From: Ceraceosorus guamensis
Lineage: Eukaryota; Basidiomycota; Exobasidiomycetes; Ceraceosorales; Ceraceosoraceae
Length of the DNA stretch: 64,000 nt
Assembly: GCF_003144195.1 (NCBI RefSeq)
Contig: NW_020290044.1
Span: 79,896-143,895, forward strand
Reading direction: 5' to 3'
Part shown: positions 49,501 to 60,732 of the stretch, one piece after another
Layout of the letters: each line of letters opens with the position of its first letter
Numbering within the stretch: the stretch's first letter is position 1
Notes under the pieces: generated by a model
Told to the model about the DNA's origin: nothing
What the model saw: only the letters and a program-made list of their open reading frames with translations
The model's database searches: none
Position numbers and translations under genes: made by a program

Positions 49501-50655
49501 GGCGAGACTCTTCAGCAAGAGGGCAAATACATCAACATTGTGGTGTTGAGAAGCTTCTCCACTTGTCGTCTGAACGTGCTGTTTGGTGGATCGCTATCGA
49601 TGCTCGTGCAAGCGGCGGAGGACATGGCGGAGCTACAAGGAGAGGTGCTGAAGCGTCGCACACAATTTGCAGAGCTCATCATGAAGTGTCTCTGGAAGAT
49701 TGCAAGACGCCTACCGGAAGAGCTTCGAGGCGATGCGCTCGATGCACCCGAGCTGCTAGCCGAAGTGGAGACATTCTTGCAGACTATCCCACCTTCAGAG
49801 TGGCGTAGAAGAGGCAGTGAGAATTTGCCGCTAGGCCAGCTGCCTCTGCGGACAATCAAGGCTATACTCGGTCACTTTGTCGAAGTGTATGGAGAAAACG
49901 TCTTCTCTTTGCTCGAAAACCTCCAAGATCCCGAAGAGAGTCACGTATACAGTTACTTGTATCGCCTTGTCTACAAAGATGCGCAGCCGCAAACAGAGGA
50001 CGCAGCTGTCACCGAAGAAGCAGATCGAGCCGAAGCGGAGTTCGGTACGAGTGCTGTTGCCAGGAAGTCTCTCAACGTCGCCTCACCCCCGATGTCGCCT
50101 AGAGTCCGGAGCGGAGGCCCACGTCTTTCTGCACCTGCGGACGATGACCCAGCAGACATGGAGCTGAAGACCATCTTTGCCAAGATTTCAAGAAAGGACG
50201 AGAGCAGGGAGGGCATACACGACCTGTACTTGTTCCAGAAGAAATACCCGCAGAAGGAAAATGCTATCGAGAGGGGTCTGGAGAACACCGGGCAGTATTT
50301 TCAACGATACATCAAGCGAGCCTTGGCGAATCACGCGGCTGCGGATCCGGACGCTGCTCCAAGAAGTCGAGGCGAATCTGTCAATGAAGCTGAACAGGCA
50401 ACGGCCGTCCCTTCGCCCGTGCTACCTCCTACCACAGCATCTGCGAGATCAAGCCTTGCCTCCCCTGTTCTCGCCACCGATCGACATGACAGCCTGACAC
50501 GAAAATCCGTGCTGCTATCCGACATTGCACCGCCCCCCTCCCCCTCGAGCCATCAGCGAGTTTCTTCCCATTCGGACGAGCGCCTCGCTCAGCTCCGAGC
50601 CAAGTTTTCCCGTTCTCGGAACCCGTCAGAGCAAGCTCAAGCTGCGAATAGCTAA
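43575..50655 (+). CDS. XMAP215/Stu2/Dis1-family microtubule polymerase with five TOG-like domains
   Basis: Exons 43575-43685, 43785-43990, 44096-44231, 44299-44378, 44449-45184, 45253-45672, 45736-45849, 45913-50655; total 6546 nt, 2181 residues. HEAT-type TOG arrays: TOG1 ~25-240 (KLWKARVSAYEDLNRQF, KQPKVVLAAVTALKE), TOG2 ~290-530 (SKKWQERKEAVDGLLK), TOG3 ~637-870 (SSNWKERLQGMEDFN), TOG4 ~915-1150 (SSANWKERKEGLDTIQ), TOG5 ~1295-1560 (LVDSMFSKDHNAERDFL). TOG1-4 keep the tubulin-contacting Trp in the first loop; TOG5 has Phe there. A Ser/Pro/Ala-rich basic linker (1150-1290 and ~1570-1680) would bind the lattice. A helical C-terminal domain ends in a Ser-rich tail. The family adds tubulin at plus ends and at spindle poles. 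Budding-yeast Stu2 has two TOGs, so this layout is closer to the animal form. Confidence 0.95.
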
Positions 50656-50910
50656 ATTGGGCAAGCAAGATTCAAAGTTTGGAACCTAAGCCGCTACTGC
50701 GCCGATCGACCCGTTGTACCCTTAAAGTGACGAAGTTCGAATGCCTTCTGCCAAGCCTCTTTTTGAACAAATGCATTTCAGAAAACGGACGTCGTGAGCT
50801 CGAGCAGCATGTCGATTTCGATCCGTTTCGAGCGCGATCGAGAAATGAGCATTGCCAGAAAGGGCAGCAGCGGTAGTGGTGGTATACGAGGTATAAGATC
50901 ATGACAAGAT
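50656..50910. other. Convergent spacer TOG gene / PEX2
   Basis: 255 bp between two stop codons. It presumably holds both 3' ends; nothing else is evident. Confidence 0.6.
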
Positions 50911-52854
50911 CTATCTGAGCAGATCGAGCTCTTCCTCATCGTCGTCATCAGCAGAGCTGGAGAAGCTCCTGCGAGTCGGATGGGAAGGTTTCGCTTCTCT
51001 CCACACGGGTTCGCGTCCGTCTCTTCTTCTTGCGCTTCTGATGCCTTCACCGCACCTGAGGCAGCTCCAAGCGTGCGCCTGCGAATCACCAAATGCGCCG
51101 CCGCCGCCGCTCTGACTAAAAGAAGGTGATCTGCTTCCCGAAGCTGAGGATGAGCCGGGCGAACGAGGAGAGGTGGGCGTAAGGGGGGAGGAGGAGAAGG
51201 AGGAGCGCGCTTCGGTCGTCGCTCCTATAGCATCTTCTGCGCTATCCTCCAACTCTTCGCCTGCTTGTTCGGAGAGCAGCACGGAAGCTATGCAGATGTA
51301 GCAGTAAGAAGCTCCGCAGCAGGGTACGACGTAAGGCGTGTGTGCTGTGCATGTAGAGTAAGCGATACCTGTTGAGCTCACTGTCGGCTCGTCTGCTCGA
51401 AGCGCTGCGGTGGATGTGCTATTGGACGATCTGGATCGAGGTAGGGCAGGTCTGACCTGCGAGGAGCTCGCACTGGCATTGGATGATGAGGCCCTGGAAG
51501 GGGCCAGCGTATTGGCGCTTGGATCCAAAGGATCCGAACTGGGTATCCCAGCTCTGATCGCATCCCTCCCCACTCCACCGATCCCGCCCTGCCGTCCCTC
51601 CTCCCTTTCGTAGCATATAGCGCAGACGTGTCTGGGCACGCTTGCGAACTTGCTTTGGTCTTTGCCCGACTTGCTGCCACTGCGCGTCAGGCTGGCAGGA
51701 AGACGCAGGATGGGCTTGCCCGTCTGCGCATCTTGCGTCAAGCCAAAGAAGGACGTGACGCGTCGAGGTAGGACGAGAAGCCAGAAACGGAGGATCCAGG
51801 GATGCGTGGGCAGCCGCATGAGCCTTTTGAGCAGCCGACGTGGTTTGAGCAGGGGCAAGATGAAGAGAAGGAATTCCTGTGCGATCACATCGAGCAGGAT
51901 GTTGTGTGAGATGAGCTGTTTGCAGAGGCGTCGTCAGCGCGTCTGAACTCACGGTGAAAGCGTGCCACACGAGCTGTCGATTCAAGAATTCGAAAGAGAT
52001 TGCTCTCGACATTGTTCGTTGGGCGTAGACGAGTCGCATGCCCAGCAGCCTGTCTGTGAGCGTCCGGTACCTTTGCACGAGGGAGACGTAGATGAAAATG
52101 TGCACCACCTGAGCCACGTCGAGAGAAGCGCATACAGTCCCGCCTCTCCACAGCGGCCAACTCACTTGCCGTCACCGAGGAAGATGACGAAGTTTGCGAG
52201 ACCCAAAGCAGCATGAATCCTACCCCACGCATCCATGCCGTTCCAAATTTTCCTCCTCCAATCGTCGCTTGACCTTTCGGAAAAGTTCCTTCCAGTCATG
52301 TCCCTTTCCAGTCTGGCATGGGCATACGGCACACCGATGGTGAGGATCGGATGAAGCAGCAGCTGCCACATGGCCAGTGGGGCATCTCTAGCGGTGCTTT
52401 GCAATCCTCTAGCTCGATGCGCCCACTCGTTTCTGTACCTGAGATTTTGCAGCATGGCTCCGTACGTTGCCGACTGGCCCAAGATGGAGAATCTCCAGAG
52501 GGCCAATTCTAGCGTCGCTCTGATTTCCGGACCCAAAGAATCGGGTAGTCGAGGCGCGATGAGGGACAAGGAAGACATCAAAGGGTCCAATAACATCGTT
52601 GTCAGCTCGCTATCCAACAGTTCGGCGTCTAGTTGAGAGACCCTCTGGATTCGAAGAGGCGGAGAGGGAAGCGTTGGTAATCGATGGCGTAGCGAGGTGA
52701 TGGATGGGCTGGCACGAGATAATGCAGAGCTCCAGAATGGCTCCAAAGAGGATGATGAGCCTTGCTCCGCGCCTGTCCCTGTCCCTGTCCCTGTCCCTGC
52801 GCTGGAAGTCGCATGCCGAGCAGCAATTGGCCGTGGACCAGCATCATCCGCCAT
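50911..52854 (-). CDS. PEX2: Peroxin-2, RING-type peroxisomal E3 ligase subunit
   Basis: Exons 52854-52166, 52070-51953, 51876-50911; total 1773 nt, 590 residues. The start gives MADDAGPRP; a GTGTGTG-type hexanucleotide repeat lies just after it. The Pex2/10/12 N-terminal membrane domain is recognisable: RVSQLDAELLDSELTTML, LWRFSILGQSATYGAMLQNL, WRRKIWNGMDAWGRIHAALG, FLGDGKYRTLTDRLLGMRLVYA and FEFLNRQLVWHAFTEFLLFILPLL. The C-terminal RING begins CAICYE (~357), resumes PYVVPCCGASYCYICI (~450-462) and ends WSCLRCGEG (~540). Two low-complexity insertions of roughly 90 and 75 residues split the ring. The position that is usually His or Cys after the C-G pair reads Ala. With Pex10 and Pex12 it monoubiquitinates the receptor Pex5 at peroxisomes. 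All splice junctions restore conserved motifs. Confidence 0.92.
52773..52799. repeat. Hexanucleotide tandem repeat in PEX2 exon 1
   Basis: Four consecutive TGTCCC-type units on the plus strand encode alternating Gly-Thr residues near position 20 of PEX2. Such a repeat is likely to vary in length without shifting frame. Confidence 0.8.
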
Positions 52855-54254
52855 GATGTTTGCAAGCCTTTTTCTTTTCGCCGTTGGTGGTGGTGAAAGC
52901 GTCCGTCTTGACACTGCGCGCAGCTCCTCCAAGCTGGATGCTACGGCCTCTGCAAGCTGATCCGGTACCCGTGGCTCTTGTGTCTCTGTGAAAGAGAGCA
53001 CGCATGTGGTGTGAGCGATGGAAGCGACGAGGAGCGTGGAAAGGCGCAGCTGAGCAGCACAAACGCAAGCCAAGTCGTGTGCAACTGTGCAAGCGTTCTG
53101 CAGCGTTCAATAATCCGTGAATCACTTGACTTGCCCCACCCAATAACGCGAGAATCACGAATCGCCCCTCCCCGCATTCACGATTTCACGCGGCATTCGT
53201 CATTCGGACTCACGTGACGTGTCGTTATTCCAAAGCAATCGCAATTCACTCACACATGACTTGAATCACGAATGCGCAGCGCGCTCGCTCGCTCGCTCGA
53301 ATCGGTAAGCCGAACAAATAGCACAACAACAGCTAGGTTCTGATTCTCGCAGGTGGCTGGCTGGCACTCTGACTGGTGACGACTCTTGAGCGACGACTGC
53401 ATGCATGACGACTGGTCGTTGTGGCAGATGCAGCATGAATGGGCGCTCCGCTTCAGCGGATCGCTTCTCACCTCAGACAAAGCATATATGTGCGTCCAAA
53501 GGCCCTGCTTTCAACATTTGTCGAGTCAGGTCTCTTCACGACTTCGACGGAACTGATCAACGAAGTGCGGTAAGCTGGCCTGTTCCAGCTCTGCTTGCTT
53601 GCCAACACAGAGGCAAGTCTGATCCATGCCTCACGCTCATGACCGAACGGCAAGGGTCGATCAGACGTTGCGACTTTGACGAATCGTTGAGCTTCCGGAT
53701 TTAGCATCGAGCAGATTGTAGCGGGGGAGGGGGATCAAGAAATGTGCAGTAAGAGGGAGCGTGTGTGTGGAAGTGCGGTTGAAGAGGAAGATGAGAGGGG
53801 GCTGGGGCTTTGAAGAAGGGATGAAGAGCTCGAGCTCGAGCTTTGGAGAGACGCAACAGGAAGGGTGGAACGAAGAGCAGGGCGAAGCGCTTGCAAGAAG
53901 GCAATTCGACTAAATGAGTGCATCTCTAGCGAGACCGCGCTCCCTTCCTGCAACGCGGCCACATCTGATTTCTCGAAAACGAGAGATCGGGTATCGTTGA
54001 TCGAGCAGTGGAGCAGCAGTCGTTGCAAGACTTGCGGGCCTCTCCGGAGCGACGAGCGCAAGACTTGGCAACAGCGTGGCTTCCTTTCGACCTATCGAGC
54101 AGTTCGCTCTCAGTGGCCCTGCATCCCTGCTCAAAACGCAGCGACCGCCTCCAGCGATGAGCGTTTGAATGCCGTCGCGAAGCGTCCCGAGACTTGTAGC
54201 ACGACAGACAGAATCCGAAGCAGGGCGGCTCCAAAAGAGAAGAGACATCGTTGA
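52855..54254. other. 1.4-kb intergenic region PEX2 / SHO1
   Basis: Promoter side of PEX2 and 3' flank of SHO1. It has GAATCACGAATC at 53152-53163, GAATCACGAATG at 53263-53274 and a GCTC tetranucleotide run at 53279-53298. A 108-residue Ser-rich open frame on the minus strand (53735-54061) was not accepted as a gene. Confidence 0.5.
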
Positions 54255-55653
54255 TCAGAGCAATTGCATGTACTTCAGGTTGATGGATAAAAGATGAGAG
54301 TCAGAAACGTCGCTCTTCGCCGCACAATCTCGATCTGCTCACGTTGCTCGGCACGATACCAGTCTCGCCTGTAGACTTTCGCGCTTGCCACCACTTGCCC
54401 GAGTTGTCGACAATGTCCAGCAGCTCGCCCTTTGCGAATGAGATTTCGGTGGGGTCATCCGCGTTCGCTTGGTCTGCATCACAAAGGCGACGCGGAGTCA
54501 GCATAGCGCAAGCAGGACAGATCTGAGCTGGCGCCCCATTCCTCGCCTATCGCTCATGATGATCATGAGCCGCCCTTCCGCAGCGTGTGACTCACAGGCA
54601 TACAATGCTCTTGCCCGGTAGCCATAGCCAGAGTTGGGGTCTGCGTCTGCACTCTTGGAGCCAGTCGGACTGCCCGGTGCGTGAGCCTGGCTACCGGCAT
54701 ACTCGCTTCCAGGTCCACTAGCAGCGTTGGCGCCAGCGCCTCTGTTTGCGACCGATCCGCTTCGGACGCTCTGCGAGCTGGGAGCTCCCGCTCCGCTGAC
54801 GCCCGTACTTGTACCCAGACCTCTACCAGTCGAGGTGACATCCGCAGTGGATGGGCTGTTGACGTATGCTTGTTGGTACGCGCCCCCACCTGAGGCGAAT
54901 CCTCCGCTTCCGCTTCCCATTCCTACTGCGCCGGATCCTCCAGCCATACGCATTTGTCTGCCTCCGCCGACAGCTCCGCCCCTAGCACCGGGTCCGGACA
55001 GGCCGCCAGATCCCACCGAAGAGAGTGCGGCGTACACTGCAGAATCTTCTTCAGACGTGAAAAAGAGTAGCCAGATCACGTTGACTACTGTCAGGATGAA
55101 GTAGCCTGCTGCCATGGCCTCGAGTGAGCCGATATCGCTGTAGATGCCCTTGTCGATGCCAATGACGGAAAACACTAATCCGACTGCGGTCCATGCGCTG
55201 ATCTGCAGCCTGGAAATGGCAATCGTATCCGTAGCGATGGTGAGGATGACGCCGATCATGAGGAACAGCTCCACGAATATGCCGAACCACAAGACTCCCA
55301 GTTGGTCTGAGGAGCGAGACACATTCTCGTTCGTTCTTGCTTGTGCCACGATCTGACCAATGAATGCTACGAACCAGCCGATGGCTGCAATGCCAATCGA
55401 GCCGCCCAAGATGAGATTGCTGGCTAGCAGACTGAGCGAAAAAGATGGCGATCGTCATGGTCAGATGAATGCGAAGCAGCAAAGGGCGACTGGGCTGCGC
55501 GTGCTAGAGCGACCATGTTCTCCTTGTACGATGCTACTTATTAGCTTGCACGCTACTGCTCTTTCGAGGAGCAGGCATGTATGCTCCATAATAAGAGCTA
55601 ATTCAGTACACTCACCTAAAGTCAAAGCCGCCACCGCCACCGTTTCTGGCCAT
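54255..55653 (-). CDS. SHO1: SHO1 osmosensor: four-TM, SH3-domain membrane protein
   Basis: Exons 55653-55616, 55431-54596, 54473-54343, 54272-54255; total 1023 nt, 340 residues. A short N-terminus ([12 protein letters not shown]) precedes four transmembrane helices: [56 protein letters not shown] and [19 protein letters not shown] Gly/Ser-rich cytosolic linker of ~150 residues follows. The C-terminal SH3 domain reads [37 protein letters not shown] and [15 protein letters not shown]. The ALYxY, WW and PSNY signatures are all intact. In yeasts Sho1 recruits the MAPKK Pbs2 through this SH3 for the HOG osmostress pathway. The last exon codes only YMQLL and stop; without it the SH3 would lack its final strand. 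Intron 1 is the longest in the gene (184 nt). Confidence 0.95.
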
Positions 55654-56353
55654 CGTGAGCAATTCAGTTGCGTTTCGCCAAAAAGACCCCTTTCAGCTTT
55701 CCTGCAAGCTGGCTACTTGGCCGCTCGACGTCGGTGTTGACTGACACGGATAGCGATGCAAGACTTGGTTCAGAGCTCTCTGGTAGCTTGTGGCTGCCGT
55801 TTCGAATGAAGTCCGTCTGGGAACGTGCGCGCAATCCGAAAATCGACAGGGTCCTGCAGGCAACCTGAAACAAGTGAAATACGTCAGGTGGGAGTGCGAG
55901 GACAAGGGGGCGCCCGCGACTGTGAGAGTTCGCTTGCTCGTCGGGGCGAGATGGGCAGGCGCGAATCGTGAGTCGAGGGACGCTGACGCTGGAAATGATG
56001 ATCGAGGAGCGCGACGAAGCAGTGTGGGCCAAGTGTGAACCCTCGTTGTGAGGAATATGATGAAGGAAGCGCGAACCGCCATGTATGCGTAGCTCGATGC
56101 ACATCCGCAACTCACGACTCAAAACTGGGTCTGGTACCCAGCAGGAGCAGATGCGGTGTTCGCCTTCGCAGACGCGCCGCGCCGCGCTGCCTACCTTTTC
56201 GGGCTTCCGACCTCAGCAGCAGCATCTGATGCAGTTGAGATCGATCGACCGTCACCTCGGGGCCGCCGCGCTACTCAAACTGCGCCGCCCGTTCCCCCTT
56301 TGAAATCTTGTCCTGGCCGGGGGCGGTGCGGAGCACGATTGAAGTAGACGCAT

Positions 56354-56386
<33 letters not shown>
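56354..56386. repeat. (GCA)11 trinucleotide repeat
   Basis: Eleven uninterrupted GCA units, flanked on both sides by GCATGC-like words. It is not within any accepted gene, so slippage here would not alter a protein. Confidence 0.95.
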
Positions 56387-56387
<1 letters not shown>

Positions 56388-56710
56388 GCCAGCAAGTATT
56401 TTGAATGGGAAAGTGCCGCAAGTTGCAGGGGATGCAGCACTCTTGACTGTGCATATATGCGCTAGCATCGCGCAGCACCAGTCGTCAGCGCAGCTTCTAG
56501 CGCCGCGCTCACTGCAGCTACTATTGTCATAGCCGCGTCGAGTCTGGAGGAAGCAGATCGAGCGCATACCAGCAACGAATAATTCAAAGTGAAGAGCACA
56601 AATCACACAACAGCTAGTCAAGACTTGTAAGGCAGGGTCTGTTCCCCGCCTGCCCCTTTTGGTGTGCAGCAAAGTGACGAGCGTGACTGCCGCGGGCACT
56701 GCACCCTAGC

Positions 56711-56740
56711 TGCTGCATGCTGCTGCATGCTGCTGCATGC
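56711..56740. repeat. Tandem 10-mer TGCTGCATGC, three copies
   Basis: Three perfect adjacent copies of TGCTGCATGC; the unit contains the palindrome GCATGC. A longer relative (GCA)11 tract lies 330 bp away. Confidence 0.95.
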
Positions 56741-58501
56741 CGCTGTCTTCATGCGAGACTTTTTGCCTCCCTGCTGAGCTCCCCCCTTTGCTCTCTTCGG
56801 CAGGCAGCTTGTCTTGGCCCGCAGATCGTGGACTCGAGACTCATGATCAGACTCACGACTCGACGCCTGTTGTTGAGCTCTATGTAGCGGCGCGCGTGAA
56901 CACGAATCCAACGGCATGAGCTGCTGGACAAGGTGGGGGCCAAGCCGAGTGTAAAGAGCTCGTTCGATGCCTGCATGCATCAGGTGAAAAGGGGAGTGCG
57001 GCCATGGATTTGAAACAGCGCTGTTTCGGGCAAGTCAAACGCCAGAAAGCACTTACCCTGAAGCAATCAATTTCAGATCAACACCCTTAATTCGATCGCT
57101 CATTTGAATACTCACGTTTCAAACATCGAGCCGAGGAGCGGTGTCATGCACGACACCAGAATCTGAAATCACGATCTGGATCGAATTGAATGAGAACGAA
57201 AGTGACTCAAGAATGGATCGCAGTCAAGCTTACTGATGATTCCTCACCAATCTGAATCCAATTTGGCTCAAGACTTTCCGAGTCTTAAGTCAGGAGTCAT
57301 CACAGTCGAGACCGAGAGTCTGAAGCTATTGAGTCAAGTCCCATTCATTGATTCGGGTTCCAAGTGTACGCGATCAAGTAACCCTTGAAGCACCCGCCGG
57401 GCACCGGAATCTACATACAAATACATGTAGGTCAGCGCATTCTTGATTGTGTCGCACACATGCGGTGAAACCCCGTGATTTCCATGTTTCATTCTTGCAC
57501 TCACAATGCTCACACAACATCGTACCTCGTTTCAGCCGAGAGCTCCTGTCGCGGTACCTATAGAGACCACCTTGTCTCACCCCAGACGCAATTGTCGCAC
57601 ATATGCGCGCGCAACATGGAGAGAAGCGGAAGATCGGCACAATTTGATAATGAGAATGTGCTCGATCGGTACACCGTAAATACATCGATTCAAGGCTCGA
57701 GAGTGGTGCGTGCATGACTCACTTCAAACTCAACAGTGACGAAGGCACAAGTCTGTACAGAGGATGATAGCACGATATTCCACACTTGACCGAACCTGAT
57801 TCGACGCGCTTAGACTCGGCCCCTCGTGCGCGAAACAGCTGATCCAAAGGTCGTGATGCCCAACCGTAGTCTTTCACTCGTCCAAGCACTGACTTTCGCA
57901 TACCCGCGCTGCGGCGGATATGCCTCGCCCGAGTCGTGAGCGAGCGAGGCTGCACCGACTGAGCAAGAGCCTGACGCTAGGACGCCAACATAAATACGAC
58001 TACGCTTCGTCCCGAGACAAGGGGCGGAGCTGCTGCAAGAATATTTCATCTGTACACGATCACAACGGTCAACAGTTTCGATCGGGCGCTGCGGGTGAAT
58101 GCGAAGTGGGTCGCATATTCGCACCTTTGATAAACAACCAGCCGGCCCGACCATCTCCTGCCCACCCCTCACACCCCGCGACTCGCTGCGGATGCATGGC
58201 ATCGTGGGGAATGCGAATCGACTCGAGCGGTACGTATTCCAGAAGCGAGCTCCAACGGACTCCGCACCATTCACCAAAATTCGCGCTGCAAGGTCAGACT
58301 CAAAATGCCCGCATCAGATGGCCTTGACGAGCAGCAGACGATGTGGAGCGAGGCAGCTCATTGTCGAATTTTGCACTTGCCATTCGTGACCCTAGTGCGC
58401 TTCCCCCGCCCCCCAAACACACAAGCGGCGTGGACAGACGTTTGAGGAGGAGGCAATCTGCAGTCTCCTTCTCCAAAGTGCTGCCCCTGCCCCATCACCC
58501 T

Positions 58502-60066
58502 TCATCCAGCTGCAGAATCGCTGTACAAGGCCTCTTGCAACCAGGCAACGAAGCGCTTGATGATTTGTTCTTCCGTCGTCGTGGAAGGTGTTTGACCGGA
58601 AGCGGGGCGTGATGTTCGAGGATCCGTTTGTGCAGACGAGGCCGCATCGTCCAAGCTCAATCCCTCGAGAGGAAGCTGCGAAACTTCTTTTGTCGCTTGC
58701 GCTGCCGCTGCTGTTGTATCGCTGATAAGGTCGCTCTCGCCATCCTTCTCCTCCGTCTTTGGCTCTAGCTTGGCTTTGCCTATGATTCGTCTTCTGGGCA
58801 AAGCCGAAGGACCCTCGTTGCGGGTGTGGGCTAACTCAAGTTTTCTCGTGGTCCCTTCGCTCTGCACAGCTTTGCCGAGCACCGTGTTAGCACTACTTCC
58901 GCTCGCGTGCAGCCTCACAAAGGTCCTTCTCAGCCTTTGCAAAGCTGGCAACGTCGGCGGTCTTCTGCCTGCTGGCAAGGAGAGAGTCAGGGTGGTCTCG
59001 ACTTGAGTTGCGGAGGGATTCGGAGAGAGACGCAGGAGAAGGTCGCCACCGTGCAGTGGTACCAGATTGCTCGAGAGCTGCACTGCGTACGCAGCTAGAA
59101 TCTTCTGCGTAGATGATTCGAGCAGGGAGAGGTAGGAGTTTGTAGTAGCTCTAACCTGCGTAGCCGAAAGGGGTCCAGGTATGCGTGTGGAATCATCAGC
59201 GGATGCCTTCTAGAGAAACGTGACCCCACTCACGGGCGCGACGACATTTGGAGCTTTGACTTGTTTCCCCTCGACGCAAGCTGACCAGATATCTCCGCAC
59301 GGCGGCTCTTCCCATCCAAGCGAAATGGAGGATAGCTGCTCGTCTGCAGGGCTCGCATTGTTCCCTTGATCGTTGAGGACGCCGCAAGAAGGCACCACGA
59401 AGAGTGGAGAGTCCCACCGAGACATGCTCGTCGGTTCTTCAAACCGACTACACAGCTCTTTGAGGCTGAGAGTTGCGTCGGAAAAGCGGCGATGGTCCAC
59501 ATGTTAGCAAGGCGTGCTAAGGCCGAGACGAAAAGCGGGAAGCCACTTTGAACGCACGTTTCGGTAGGCCAAGCTGCACACGGAACGCCAACTGCAGTCT
59601 GCTGCTCAAGCCCTACACTTCGCTGCAGATTTCTCTCCTCGCACTCATCCCTCTTGGCGCTGACGAATACGCAAGCGAACCTCACACCAGCTTCTCTGGC
59701 AGCGCACCAAAGCTGGTACCTGAAGCCCTTGATGTTCGTGCCAGCTCCTCCATCCGCAATGACGATTGTATCTCGCGTCAAATGTCTCACTACCAGCGAG
59801 AGGTATGCGGCACGAGCTGGTTTTTCCGTAGCTTGGAGTGTATAGACTGATCGACACTTCTGCTCGGTGCATAGCGTCGCGTCGGAAAGGATTGCGGTGC
59901 GCTTGATGCCATGTGAAGCGGAGAAAGTGCTCGATCCCACATCGCTGTTAGCTTTGGTACGCGAGCTGGCTTCACCGCTTATCCTCGCTTCGAAGTAAGA
60001 CTTTAACTGCTCGCTTCGAGTGGTTCGGCCTGAGCAAGGCAAACCGCAGACAATGACGAGGGCCAT
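58502..60066 (-). CDS. KTI12: KTI12, Elongator-associated tRNA-modification ATPase/kinase-like protein
   Basis: Exons 60066-59558, 59465-59234, 59155-58502; total 1395 nt, 464 residues, longer than yeast Kti12 (313). The N-terminal P-loop reads VIVCGLPCSGRTTRSEQLK; the usual Lys of GxxxxGK(S/T) is Arg (residue 14). Further family marks are DTIVIADGGAGTNIKGFRYQLWCAAREAG (read in parts), CEERN, ETLKELCSRFEEP, SRWDSPLFVV, NSYLSLLESSTQKILAAY and PALQRLRRTFVRLH. An Ala/Ser-rich insertion separates the last motif from the C-terminal RFVAWLQEAL. Kti12 supports Elongator in wobble-uridine modification of tRNA. The intron junctions rebuild E-T^LKEL and AP^VRAT in frame. It is divergent from the isoaspartate methyltransferase gene with a 666-bp shared upstream region. 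Confidence 0.93.
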
Positions 60067-60732
60067 CCTTTTCTTCGCATCACCTCTTATGAGGCGCTTG
60101 CTGAATGCTTCGCGATTGGCTGGTCGTACCTGTCCGTGGCCCCCCTCACTTGGCCGGATGCGATGTATGAGACAAGAGACAAGAGCCACGAGTCCAATTC
60201 AAGTCGAGCGTAGCGCAAGATCGACCATCATTCGTGATTCATCCATCACGAGTCTTGCATCGTTGCGTTTACAAAGGAAAGGAAGCGAATCGCTGCACGT
60301 GATCGAATGCAAGCCGACGGTTGTGGAGGCGCGCATCGAGTGCGCATGGATGAGCCGCGGCACCGCGATTGATTGCTGATTGGTACAACACCGCGCGCGC
60401 GACACAAAGGCACGCAATTAAGCGGTGCATGCGTGCTGCTTGGTTGCACAAGGCCTCCGAGTGTATGCCCCGAAGTCACCTCACGTCGCTCAGGATCCGT
60501 CCACCATCGCTTCCATCCTCACTTCTTCTCGCATTCCATCCGCTCGATCCTCTTCACATCCTCCAACTGCCAGTTCAAAGCGTGACGCATACTTATCAGC
60601 TTTCCTTCACACGCTACTTCCATTATCCTTATTACTGCGCTTCACCCCCCGCATTCTCACATCGCACCGCACCGCACCGCACCGCACCGCACCGCATCGC
60701 ATCACATTCCCTCCGCGCTGGCCCCTCTCACC
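60067..60732. other. Divergent promoter region KTI12 / PIMT
   Basis: 666 bp. It contains ATTCGTGATTC at 60230-60240, CT-rich sequence at 60500-60660, and the GCACC repeat just before the methyltransferase start. It probably serves both genes. Confidence 0.55.
60664..60693 (+). repeat. Pentanucleotide (GCACC)6 repeat in the PIMT leader
   Basis: Six perfect GCACC units followed by two GCATC variants, ending about 30 nt upstream of the ATG at 60733. It probably lies in the 5' UTR. Confidence 0.9.

Larger units (their letters stand above)
55654..58501. other. 2.8-kb gene-free region with simple repeats
   Basis: It lies upstream of SHO1 and downstream of KTI12. It carries a (GCA)11 tract and a triplicated 10-mer described separately, plus AT-rich, GAATC-rich sequence at 57060-57370. 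No ORF with a recognisable domain was found. Confidence 0.5.

Noticed and set aside
53735-54061. Ser-rich 108-codon minus-strand frame between PEX2 and SHO1
   Set aside because: The poly-Ser section comes from a GAGCTC/GAAGAG-type low-complexity stretch, and no supporting splice or family signal was seen.
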